DNA of 5,642 nt from Thermoplasmata archaeon (GTDB lineage: Archaea > Thermoplasmatota > Thermoplasmata > B31-G17). The notes under the pieces were generated by a model. It was given only the letters and a program-made list of their open reading frames with translations. It did not search any database and was not told where the DNA came from. The stretch covers positions 1 to 5,642 of the forward strand of contig QMTG01000072.1 of assembly GCA_003649915.1 (NCBI GenBank), given 5' to 3'. This document shows, piece by piece, positions 1 through 5,545 of the stretch (within the stretch, counting starts at the first letter, position 1; each line of letters begins with the position of its first letter). The translations under genes and the position numbers were made by a program.

Positions 1-10
1 AAAAGTTCCG

Positions 11-20
11 CTTTATATAG
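11..20 (+). promoter_or_regulatory. TATA-box candidate for the DUF2240 gene
   Basis: The stretch ctttatatag resembles an archaeal TATA box. Transcription would start about 25 bases downstream, near 40, giving a leader of some 45 bases. That agrees with the strong Shine-Dalgarno before this gene. The window begins only ten bases upstream, so the BRE and any upstream operator cannot be judged. Confidence 0.45.
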
Positions 21-70
21 TTACTGATGAGTTAGTTAGTGTGCACGCAGATGCCCAGATACTTAGCATA

Positions 71-79
71 AGGAGGGTG
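71..79 (+). promoter_or_regulatory. Shine-Dalgarno deciding the DUF2240 start
   Basis: The motif aggagggtg closely matches the complement of the archaeal 16S 3' end. It ends seven bases before the ATG at 87 but only one base before an in-frame TTG at 81. The spacing therefore favours ATG 87 over the two-codon-longer TTG start. Confidence 0.75.
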
Positions 80-86
80 CTTGGTC

Positions 87-620
87 ATGGATGAGACAAA
101 AAAGGCATTAACGTATGCGTTCAGGGTACTCGGTAAAAGCCTAGTTGATGAGGAAGAATTCATTTTAACACTATCGGTAAAATTGCAGTGGTTCTCTCCA
201 GAAGAGGCTAAAGAGTTTGTATCCCTGTGCAAAGAACTAGCACTTATTGCTGAGGAAAAAGGTTTTCTCCGCCCAAGATTCAATCACAACTTGGTTAATG
301 TTCCGATAGACTTTAAGGTTTCATCCAATATTTTGGACAGGCTGAGAGAGTACTTAGAGGACAGGGAGAAAGAGGAGCACGGCGAGGTTGAACTCAGCGA
401 TTACGAGGCATACATAATGGAGATTGTGGACAGGATTGCGGATAAAATAGGTGCCGACCGAAAACAGGTGATTGCTGAGGTGAACGATGTACAAGAAAGG
501 CTCGGTGTGGAGATTGAGGCTGCTCTGAACTATGTTGCCAACAAGTACGATATTGATGTGAAGGAGTATGCAAAAAAAGGGTATGAGATAATGATATCTA
601 GGCTTAGAGGCGAGGGGTAA
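87..620 (+). CDS. DUF2240 family protein (conserved archaeal, function unknown)
   Basis: The product is 177 residues from ATG 87. I place it in DUF2240, an archaeal family of roughly this length with no established function. The match rests on two blocks known from halophile members. One is N-terminal, around residues 25-50: a WFSPEEAKEFV segment after an 'EEEFILTLSVKL' helix. It is followed by the segment that reads like 'L-x-P-x-F-(D/N)' and 'V-P-x-x-F' (about residues 60-75). The other is C-terminal, around residues 130-155, where VNDVQERLGVEIEAALNYVA corresponds to the family's 'INxLQ..LGVTLEAAAV.YA' helix. The middle (about 85-110) is highly charged and probably forms a linker or helix. 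There is no signal peptide, membrane segment or catalytic motif. The N-terminal third could be a winged-helix-like fold, but that is inference. It is convergent with the deacetylase gene, so it shares no operon in this window. Confidence 0.85.
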   Translation: MDETKKALTYAFRVLGKSLVDEEEFILTLSVKLQWFSPEEAKEFVSLCKELALIAEEKGFLRPRFNHNLVNVPIDFKVSSNILDRLREYLEDREKEEHGEVELSDYEAYIMEIVDRIADKIGADRKQVIAEVNDVQERLGVEIEAALNYVANKYDIDVKEYAKKGYEIMISRLRGEG

Positions 621-628
621 AACAACGT

Positions 629-635
629 GTTTTTT
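629..635 (+). terminator. Oligo-T terminator candidate after DUF2240
   Basis: A run of six T (630-635) follows a G ten bases past the DUF2240 stop. Archaeal RNA polymerase can terminate at such oligo-T tracts without a hairpin. A weak flanking dyad (caac 623-626 with gttg 641-644) exists but is too poor to count as a stem. Confidence 0.4.
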
Positions 636-668
636 CCATTGTTGATATTAACACAGCAGTGGTAGTAC

Positions 669-697
669 GGATGGGAGGCTGGGATAGGGGGTTGTTG
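669..697 (+). other. G-rich tract in the convergent spacer
   Basis: G runs lie at 669-670, 673-675, 677-678, 681-683, 687-691 and 696-697, on the plus strand only. Three runs have three or more G, so a canonical four-triplet G-quadruplex is not met. A two-tier or bulged quadruplex is possible. It lies in the 165-base spacer between two convergent genes and downstream of the T6 tract. No coding potential is visible here. Confidence 0.3.
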
Positions 698-728
698 GAC
701 AAAAGGGAGACAATAAACCTTTTTGTAT

Positions 729-753
729 CTCAGCACCTTTGCACCTCAGCACC
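729..753. repeat. 9-bp direct repeat, ctcagcacc
   Basis: ctcagcacc occurs at 729-737 and again at 745-753, with seven bases (tttgcac) between, so the unit-to-unit distance is 16. Part of it (gcacc) recurs in the spacer at 741-745. It lies 33-57 bases past the stop codon of the minus-strand deacetylase gene. No function can be assigned; it may be a duplication scar. Confidence 0.5.
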
Positions 754-785
754 AAAATCCTATTATCGCTAACACTTTTGCCAAT

Positions 786-1859
786 CTACAGATCAAAAAA
801 GTCGGAAAGTATGTTTTTCAAATCTCGCAATTTGTCATCCAGAACTTTGGACACCTTCTCCCTTCGCATCATTGAAGAACTTAGCGTGTCCAAACTATCC
901 TCAAACTCCATTTCCACACCAGCCATGGCATTCAGTATTATTTCAGTGAGCAGACCGTTATCCTTATTGTATCCTCCCTCCATCAGAACCATGAACCTGT
1001 TTTTCCCAACAAGTTTTGCAATACTTCCAACGAACTCGTAATATCCCTGTGCTGTGAGCATTAACTTTTCGTAAGGGTCCTTATAATAAGAATCAAAGCC
1101 GTTGCATCCTATCACAAAGTCCGGAGAGTATTGGCGATACACGGGCGCTATTATTTCATTGAATACCCTAGCATATTCGGCATCACCACTTCCCTCTGGC
1201 ATCTCGATGTTTATCGTATATCCTCTTCCCCTGCCCCTACCAATCTGGTGCAGGAAGCCATCATGGGGATACGCAATATTAGGGTCTCTATGTATTGATA
1301 TGAGAAGCACGGTTGGGTCATCATAGAACACCTCCATTGTTCCATTGGCTGCGTGGGCATCCCAGTCTATAAACATTATCCTTTTTGCTCCCCTTACCTC
1401 CTGCAAGTATCTTGCTGCAATTGCTCCATTGTTGAATATGCAAAAACCGCCGTACTTATCGCTGGATGCGTGATGGCCAGGGGGGCGAACTAGGGCAAAG
1501 GAGAAATCGTACTCTCTGCTGTACACAATATCGGCAGCCTTTATTGCCCCACCTGCTGCATATGTTGCTGCAATGTACGAGTTCTTTCCAAAGTACGTGC
1601 TGTTGCCAAGGAAGCCCCCTCCTCTATTACAGTAATTTCTGACAAAGTCCACATAATTTCTCTCATGAACCCTGAGCAAATCACTGAGTTTTGCAGGCTC
1701 AAAGTCCTCAATTATGTTCAAAAAAGGCATGGAGTCCTTTTTTCCGTACACATACCTGTATATTTTTTCAATTCTTTCAGGGTTCTCAGGGCTTGCAGTA
1801 CTGGGTCTGTGAATCATGTGGCGTTTTGTATAAACCATTGCAATTCTTGGGCCAACCAT
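786..1859 (-). CDS. Histone deacetylase superfamily zinc hydrolase
   Basis: The protein has 357 residues and the arginase/deacetylase fold signatures in order. RPPGHHA is at 125-131, with the catalytic His pair 129/130. GFCIFNNGAIAA is at 138-149. The charge-relay and metal loop DWDAHAANGT is at 165-174, with D167 and H169 as zinc ligands. The Gly/Arg-rich strand GRGRGRG is at 207-213. The third zinc ligand is D256 in GFDSY, and the transition-state Tyr297 lies in MEGGY. Such enzymes remove acyl groups from acetyl-lysine, acetylpolyamines or similar amides in the cytoplasm; the substrate here cannot be read. The usual HHGNGT is HAANGT, changing non-ligand positions, so the enzyme should remain active. 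The start is ATG 1859, because residues 4-10 form the first beta strand (RIAMVYT) and a GAGG lies nine bases upstream. It is the last minus-strand gene, 83 bases after purM, with its own promoter candidate. The C-terminal tail (about 320-357) is charged and probably helical. Confidence 0.93.
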   Translation of the reverse strand: MVGPRIAMVYTKRHMIHRPSTASPENPERIEKIYRYVYGKKDSMPFLNIIEDFEPAKLSDLLRVHERNYVDFVRNYCNRGGGFLGNSTYFGKNSYIAATYAAGGAIKAADIVYSREYDFSFALVRPPGHHASSDKYGGFCIFNNGAIAARYLQEVRGAKRIMFIDWDAHAANGTMEVFYDDPTVLLISIHRDPNIAYPHDGFLHQIGRGRGRGYTINIEMPEGSGDAEYARVFNEIIAPVYRQYSPDFVIGCNGFDSYYKDPYEKLMLTAQGYYEFVGSIAKLVGKNRFMVLMEGGYNKDNGLLTEIILNAMAGVEMEFEDSLDTLSSSMMRREKVSKVLDDKLRDLKNILSDFFDL

Positions 1860-1868
1860 TCAAACACG

Positions 1869-1872
1869 CCTC
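1869..1872 (-). promoter_or_regulatory. Short Shine-Dalgarno for the deacetylase
   Basis: On the minus strand GAGG lies nine bases before ATG 1859. It is only a four-base core, but the spacing is right. It supports the first Met over the in-frame Met eight codons in. Confidence 0.45.
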
Positions 1873-1908
1873 GCAAAATAATTGCAAAATCGGTTAATTA
1901 ATTTTTGC
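1873..1908 (-). promoter_or_regulatory. Promoter region of the deacetylase with gcaaaat repeats
   Basis: An AT-rich TATA-like box (ttaattaa, 1894-1901) lies about 38 bases upstream of ATG 1859. Around it, plus-strand gcaaaat occurs at 1873-1879 and 1884-1890, exactly 11 bp apart. An inverted copy, ttttgc, is at 1903-1908. Repeats on one helical face across a TATA box and start site would suit a repressor operator, but the motif is short and AT-rich. No terminator is evident between purM and this gene, so read-through from purM is also possible. Confidence 0.35.
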
Positions 1909-1942
1909 TCAACCCTTGTATTTTATCCATCGCTCGCCATTG

Positions 1943-2941
1943 CTACGAATCAAGCCTCACATCTGCAGGCTCTATCACCACGCCCTTCCCCTTCTCCACA
2001 TGGCCAACAACCCTTGCCCTATCACCAATCTCCCTGACAATATCTGCAGCACAATCCTCTCCCGCTATTATTGCAAAGCCCATGCCCATGTTAAAGGTTC
2101 GATACATCTCATCATCGCTTATATCTCCGAGTTCCTGAATGAATGTGAAAATTTTATGGGGCCGAATAGGATCCGTTATAAAGTATCCGAGGTCGGGCTT
2201 GACCCTAGTGATGTTGAGAAAACCGCCCCCTGTTATGTGGGCGAGGCCGTGCACTTCGTATTTTCGAAGCACTGAAAGCACATCCCTAACATATATTGCA
2301 GTTGGCTCTAGCAGTACCAAGCCTAAGGGTCTGCCATGGAAATCCTCGCTGTAATCCAGCCCTGCTCTTTCCAGAACTTTTCTTATAAGTGTATAGCCAT
2401 TGGAGTGTGGTCCTGTAGACTTCAGGCCTATTATCACATCTCCCTCCCTCACATCTTTGCCCGTAACAATACTATCTTTTTTCACAAACCCCAGGCACGT
2501 TCCTGCTAGGTCCAGCCCCCTAATCATATCAGGAAGTGTGGCAGTTTCACCACCGACTATTGTAACATTAGCCTCTCTTGCTCCAACATCAAGGCCCTTT
2601 CCAATCTCTGCCATTATCGTGCTATCTACACGCTCCATGGCTATGTAGTCCACAAATGCTATGGGCTCTGCACCCACGCATATTATATCGTTCACATTCA
2701 TGGCAATGCAATCTATGCCCACAGTGTCCCATTTTTTCATGGCATTTGCGATCATTATCTTGCTCCCAACACCATCTGTGCACAGAACGAGCGCGTATTC
2801 ATTGAATTCCACAGCACCAGCAAAATGCTCCAGAATTATCGGCTGACCTATACCTTTCCTAGCAAAGGTTATCTTATCTCTAAGGGATTTAATCCCAAGT
2901 GCTTCCCTCTTAATATCCACCCCAGCGTCTTTGTAGCGCAA
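1943..2941 (-). CDS. purM: Phosphoribosylformylglycinamidine cyclo-ligase (AIR synthetase)
   Basis: This enzyme closes the imidazole ring, turning FGAM plus ATP into aminoimidazole ribonucleotide in de novo purine synthesis. The 332 residues match the family length (about 345 in E. coli) and carry its signatures. These are YKDAGVDI near the N-terminus, DGVGSK at 56-61, MNVNDI at 81-86, GGETA at 130-134, STGPHSNGY at 175-183, HITGGG at 235-240 and FNMGMGF at 283-289. Together they span the AIRS N- and C-terminal domains that bind ATP and FGAM. The start is a TTG. It is preferred because a strong GAGGTGAT lies five bases upstream and the conserved YKDAGVD block begins at residue 3. The gene follows nadA after six bases and is probably translationally coupled to it. 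No key motif is missing. No other purine gene is in the window. Confidence 0.96.
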   Translation of the reverse strand: MRYKDAGVDIKREALGIKSLRDKITFARKGIGQPIILEHFAGAVEFNEYALVLCTDGVGSKIMIANAMKKWDTVGIDCIAMNVNDIICVGAEPIAFVDYIAMERVDSTIMAEIGKGLDVGAREANVTIVGGETATLPDMIRGLDLAGTCLGFVKKDSIVTGKDVREGDVIIGLKSTGPHSNGYTLIRKVLERAGLDYSEDFHGRPLGLVLLEPTAIYVRDVLSVLRKYEVHGLAHITGGGFLNITRVKPDLGYFITDPIRPHKIFTFIQELGDISDDEMYRTFNMGMGFAIIAGEDCAADIVREIGDRARVVGHVEKGKGVVIEPADVRLDS

Positions 2942-2946
2942 CCCCC

Positions 2947-2954
2947 ATCACCTC
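2947..2954 (-). promoter_or_regulatory. Strong Shine-Dalgarno for purM overlapping the nadA stop
   Basis: On the minus strand GAGGTGAT is an eight-base match to the complement of the archaeal 16S tail. It sits five bases before the TTG of purM and contains the nadA TGA stop within its footprint. It validates the rare TTG start and points to coupling of purM translation to nadA termination. Confidence 0.8.
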
Positions 2955-3844
2955 AGCGCAAGCATTCTCTCAATCGCCCTCCTCGCCTTCCTTGCAATAT
3001 CATCAGGAACAGTCACACGATACTGCATGTTTTTCAGGGAATCACGAACCTTTTCAAGCGTTATCTTCTTCATATCGTTGCACACAGCGTTATATAAACC
3101 GTAGAATTTTTTATCGGGAAAAAGGCGAGATAGGCGGTACACATGCCCCATCTCGGTGCCAATAATGAACTCCTGAGCATCGCACTCCCTAACATACTTC
3201 ACCATGCCACCAGTTGAGGCAATGGCATCTGCCATGTCCATTACCTCGGGGTTGCACTCCGGATGCACAACAATCTTGGCGTTCGGGTGCATTCTTTTCA
3301 TAATCAGCAGGTCCTCTTTACTTATTCCAACGTGAACCCCGCACGCACCTTCCCATATAATTAGGTGTTTGTCTGAATTCTTCTGTGTGTAAATGCCGAG
3401 ATTTCTATCAGGCACGAATATTACCTCATCACTCTCAAGGCTCTGCACAACCTCTACGGAATTCGCAGATGTGCAGCATATATCAGCCTCTGCCTTAACA
3501 GAGGCGGTCGTGTTTACATACGCGACCACTGGCACACCCTCATGTTCTTTCCTAAGTTTTCTAACATCACTGGGTGTTATTGTATCCGCTAATGGACATC
3601 CGGCGCTGTTGTCGGGAATGAGCACAACCTTGTCAGGGTTTAAAATTGTGGCCATTTCAGCCATGAACATGACTCCACAGAAAACTATAACGCTCGCATC
3701 CACATCCACGGCTTCCCTTGCAAGTTCCAAGGAATCACCAACAAAATCTGCGATGTCCTGAACCTCAGGTCTCTGATAATTATGGGCGAGAATTATCGCC
3801 CTTCTTTTCTTCTTCAACTCCTCAATCTCAGCAATTATGTCCAT
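2948..3844 (-). CDS. nadA: Quinolinate synthase A
   Basis: NadA condenses iminoaspartate with dihydroxyacetone phosphate to quinolinate in de novo NAD synthesis, using an oxygen-sensitive [4Fe-4S] cluster. From ATG 3844 the protein has 298 residues, the length of the compact archaeal and thermophile form. The three cluster cysteines fall at C83 (AGCPLAD), C168 (EGACGVH) and C255 (AVCND), matching the spacing known from Pyrococcus and Thermotoga NadA. Substrate-site residues are present: H21 and Y23 (AHNY), S38, Y109 and N111 (AYVNT), H194 and E196 (VHPEC) and T211 (STGG). A GTG 20 codons upstream is open, but it would read through the TATA box and adds no family sequence, so ATG 3844 is preferred. 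The iminoaspartate source (aspartate oxidase or dehydrogenase) and nadC are not in the window. purM follows immediately. Confidence 0.96.
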   Translation of the reverse strand: MDIIAEIEELKKKRRAIILAHNYQRPEVQDIADFVGDSLELAREAVDVDASVIVFCGVMFMAEMATILNPDKVVLIPDNSAGCPLADTITPSDVRKLRKEHEGVPVVAYVNTTASVKAEADICCTSANSVEVVQSLESDEVIFVPDRNLGIYTQKNSDKHLIIWEGACGVHVGISKEDLLIMKRMHPNAKIVVHPECNPEVMDMADAIASTGGMVKYVRECDAQEFIIGTEMGHVYRLSRLFPDKKFYGLYNAVCNDMKKITLEKVRDSLKNMQYRVTVPDDIARKARRAIERMLALR

Positions 3845-3863
3845 GTCGGGCGGGTAATAAAAC

Positions 3864-3880
3864 TCATATAAATATATTGT
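3864..3880 (-). promoter_or_regulatory. TATA box for leaderless nadA-purM transcript
   Basis: The minus strand reads acaatatatttatatga, a strong archaeal TATA box centred near 3870. That is about 26 bases before the A of ATG 3844, so transcription should begin at or next to the start codon. No Shine-Dalgarno precedes ATG 3844, which fits a leaderless mRNA. The box lies in the 60-base gap after the GGR-like gene. Confidence 0.7.
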
Positions 3881-3904
3881 TTGGGGAAAACACGATCGCG
3901 ACAC

Positions 3905-5023
3905 TCAGACACCACGCCTGTGCTGGGAGGAAAAATCACCAAGCCAGAGTTTGAGGGCAAGGTTTCCAAAGAATCTGTATTTGAGCAAGTGGAGAACTGG
4001 CCTAGCTCTGCTGAAAAAACGAACGATTGTGGAATCATCTCCTCCAAATAATCTCTCCTTCATCCGATAGCCCCTCAAAAGCGCAATATAATGCTTTTTC
4101 CATAATTTTCTGTACATCTGTGCATCCTCAATTTTGTTCCGCAGAATGCTCCTTCCCGCACAAATACCGGCGTACTTTCCGGATAGCAGTGCGTTGTGTA
4201 TTCCACCACCTCCAAGAGCGCCAGAAAACCTGGCAGCGTCTCCTGCAAAGAGAACGTTTTTGAGTGCAAAATTTTCAACAGGTAGGGATTGGGGCACACA
4301 TCCCGTTATGTACTTAATTGCCCTAGCGCTCGAAAATTTGCGACCAATGAAATCATCCAAAAGTTTTCGTGCCATATGACCGTATTCTCCAGATACAAGT
4401 ATTCCTATGTGTGCTTCATCGCCTCTAGATACCACCCAGACGTATCCCCGGGGTGCTATCCTGTTTCCAAGGTAAATTTCGGCACTTCCCCTATCAATAT
4501 CGGCGTTTGCAACGGTGTACTGGGCACATACTCCCAAGTCTTTTGGTAAAAGGTGTGTATTCAAACCTAAACTCCTACCAATGCGCGATTCAACCCCATC
4601 AGCAATTATGATTACTTTCGCCCTCACAACCTCGCCGTTCGCAAGATGGACACAATTGTTCTTCACACTAAGCACTGTGCTAGCAACGGATATTACCGTC
4701 CCGTATCTTGCGGCCTTCATTGCCAACTCTTTCTCAAGGATACTGCGGTCAATACTCATCGACTCAATGGGCGAGCGTACTTCTATAACATCACCGTTCG
4801 GCAATATAAACCTAAATGTGTCAAGTTTTTCAACAACAAACCCCCTACCTATGTTCAATTCCTCCATGATTTCGTAAAAAGAACCCTCACCACATCTGAC
4901 AGGTAGACCTATTGCCTTTTTTCTATCAAGCACTATAACGCTAACTCCCTCCATTGCAGCATGGACGGCTGCGGAAAGACCTGCAGGTCCTGCACCCACA
5001 ATGGCAACATCCCATTTTTCCAT
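3905..5023 (-). CDS. Geranylgeranyl reductase family FAD oxidoreductase
   Basis: The 372-residue protein belongs to the GGR/FixC-type flavoproteins (COG0644 style). The FAD Rossmann motif is at 7-19 (AIVGAGPAGLSAA). The P-x-x-CGE motif with C44 is at 41-46, and 'IIADGVESRIGR' is at 139-150. The second FAD-binding block is GDAARFSGALGGGGIHNALL at 261-280, followed by SGKYAG. Archaeal GGRs (about 390-400 residues) saturate geranylgeranyl chains of membrane lipids or related isoprenoids. The hallmark YxWxFPx7-8GxG is degenerate here: Y194, W196 and G207 remain, but FP is VS and the last G is L. A paralogue with another isoprenoid or quinone substrate is therefore plausible. The start is ATG 5023, just before the Rossmann strand and 29 bases after a TATA box. 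The same frame stays open for 100 codons upstream, but that sequence is not part of the family. The C-terminus (about 305-360) is basic and hydrophobic, perhaps for membrane contact. Confidence 0.88.
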   Translation of the reverse strand: MEKWDVAIVGAGPAGLSAAVHAAMEGVSVIVLDRKKAIGLPVRCGEGSFYEIMEELNIGRGFVVEKLDTFRFILPNGDVIEVRSPIESMSIDRSILEKELAMKAARYGTVISVASTVLSVKNNCVHLANGEVVRAKVIIIADGVESRIGRSLGLNTHLLPKDLGVCAQYTVANADIDRGSAEIYLGNRIAPRGYVWVVSRGDEAHIGILVSGEYGHMARKLLDDFIGRKFSSARAIKYITGCVPQSLPVENFALKNVLFAGDAARFSGALGGGGIHNALLSGKYAGICAGRSILRNKIEDAQMYRKLWKKHYIALLRGYRMKERLFGGDDSTIVRFFSRARPVLHLLKYRFFGNLALKLWLGDFSSQHRRGV

Positions 5024-5047
5024 GGGGGATGCATAGTGTGTGGGTCG

Positions 5048-5057
5048 TATATTTAAG
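5048..5057 (-). promoter_or_regulatory. TATA box of the GGR-like gene (leaderless)
   Basis: The minus strand cttaaatata is centred about 29 bases before ATG 5023, with no Shine-Dalgarno between. This predicts a start site within a few bases of the ATG, and it supports that codon over longer in-frame starts. Confidence 0.6.
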
Positions 5058-5073
5058 TTTGGCTGTTTTTGAG

Positions 5074-5105
5074 GGTGTGTGATTACTGCGGTAGAAATCA
5101 CACCC
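5074..5105. promoter_or_regulatory. Dyad, candidate operator upstream of the GGR-like promoter
   Basis: gtgtgatt (5077-5084) is the exact reverse complement of aatcacac (5096-5103), separated by 11 bases. Two more G-C pairs (5074-5075 with 5104-5105) extend it past a one-base bulge. The centre is at 5090, about 38 bp upstream of the TATA-box centre and 65 bp upstream of the expected start site. That position suits a dimeric activator or a repressor. No T tract follows on the minus strand, so a terminator is unlikely in that direction. Confidence 0.5.
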
Positions 5106-5355
5106 ATTCCTTTTCTCACACGCTCGGATGAGAGGCAGAAGTTTGCGTAGATCAAGCACCTGATAAGTACTCTCGCCTCTCTGGCCTCCCTTAACTTTGT
5201 CTTTAGCCTATCTCCGAAGTTTTTGGTAAGCGCGCCGAATATACCTTCGCCTATTCTTTCCCCTACAACAGTTCCTTTGAGAATACTTTGTCTCTTATCC
5301 TGGCACCATAGCCTCTGGGGCACTTCATCGTAATCTTAACCACAGGAAGACGCAT
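5105..5355 (-). pseudogene. Possible frameshifted small gene of unknown family
   Basis: From ATG 5355 one frame reads 30 codons (MRLPVVKITMKCPRGYGARI, then RDKVFSKELL) to a TAG at 5265-5263. The frame one base behind is open from the TAA at 5338-5336. It continues as GTVVGERIGEGIFGALTKNF, then a basic helix rich in K, R and E (roughly 5212-5165), and on towards 5105. One extra A in the AAA of the tcaaagga stretch near 5276 would join the two into a single frame of about 84 codons. Codon style resembles the neighbours, with AGA/AGG, ATA and purine-rich codons. I do not recognise the family. No stop follows before the GGR-like start, as expected for decay. A TATA-like box lies 23 bases before ATG 5355. 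The alternatives are chance open frames or a sequencing error in a real gene. Confidence 0.35.
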
Positions 5356-5372
5356 GCGAATATTTCGTTTGT

Positions 5373-5382
5373 GTTTTTATGC
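5373..5382 (-). promoter_or_regulatory. TATA-like box before the possible broken gene
   Basis: The minus strand ggcataaaaac region is centred about 23 bases upstream of ATG 5355. This is the same leaderless spacing as the other promoters here. The match to a TATA box is modest, and the gene it would serve is itself uncertain. Confidence 0.3.
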
Positions 5383-5383
5383 C

Positions 5384-5425
5384 AGTACGTGAATAGTGTA
5401 GAGTCCAGGAATGTATATTCGTACT
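5384..5425. repeat. Bulged inverted repeat, agtac-gaata / tattc-gtact
   Basis: agtac (5384-5388) pairs with gtact (5421-5425), and gaata (5391-5395) pairs with tattc (5416-5420). A two-base bulge (5389-5390) and a 20-base loop give a ten-pair stem. It could be a protein site or an RNA hairpin on either strand. It lies within a non-coding stretch. Confidence 0.45.
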
Positions 5426-5487
5426 CTGAGCAGATGGCAGATAAATTTGGTATTCTTTGTTTTAATACACACATGGCTAGATGCTCT

Positions 5488-5526
5488 GCGCCCCGAAGGC
5501 GCCATTTATCGCCTTCTACTATTTTT
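5488..5526 (+). terminator. Hairpin followed by T5, with an overlapping alternative stem
   Basis: gaaggcg (5495-5501) pairs perfectly with cgccttc (5510-5516) across an eight-base loop. TTTTT follows at 5522-5526, six bases on. An alternative stem, gcgcc (5488-5492) with ggcgc (5498-5502), shares bases with the first, so both cannot form together. It would end a plus-strand transcript before the promoter at 5546. No upstream plus-strand gene is visible in the spacer. Confidence 0.4.
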
Positions 5527-5545
5527 GGACACGCCCCAGATAACG

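Noticed and set aside
24..60. C/D box guide RNA starting at ctgatga
   Set aside because: The C-box purine is a C, and no D box follows at a suitable distance.
711..725. Minus-strand promoter-like aaaaaggtttatt
   Set aside because: It would drive transcription into the convergent spacer and the antisense of DUF2240, with no gene to serve; the match is AT-rich and short.
739..1041. Plus-strand 100-codon frame opposite the deacetylase 3' end
   Set aside because: It is the complement of a clearly conserved minus-strand gene, serine-rich and without family features.
3905..5023. L-aspartate oxidase (NadB) as the FAD partner of nadA
   Set aside because: The FAD blocks, the P-x-x-CGE motif and the GDAARFSGAL segment are those of the GGR family, not the succinate dehydrogenase-type NadB family.
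4941..5159. Cysteine-rich minus-strand frame that could look like a zinc-binding protein
   Set aside because: It overlaps the Rossmann region of the GGR-like gene in another frame; the cysteines come from reading GC-rich glycine and alanine codons out of frame.
5024..5323. In-frame 100-codon N-terminal extension of the GGR-like protein
   Set aside because: The extension covers a TATA box and a dyad, and the Rossmann motif of this family starts a few residues after ATG 5023. The open frame is better explained by a decayed gene plus chance.
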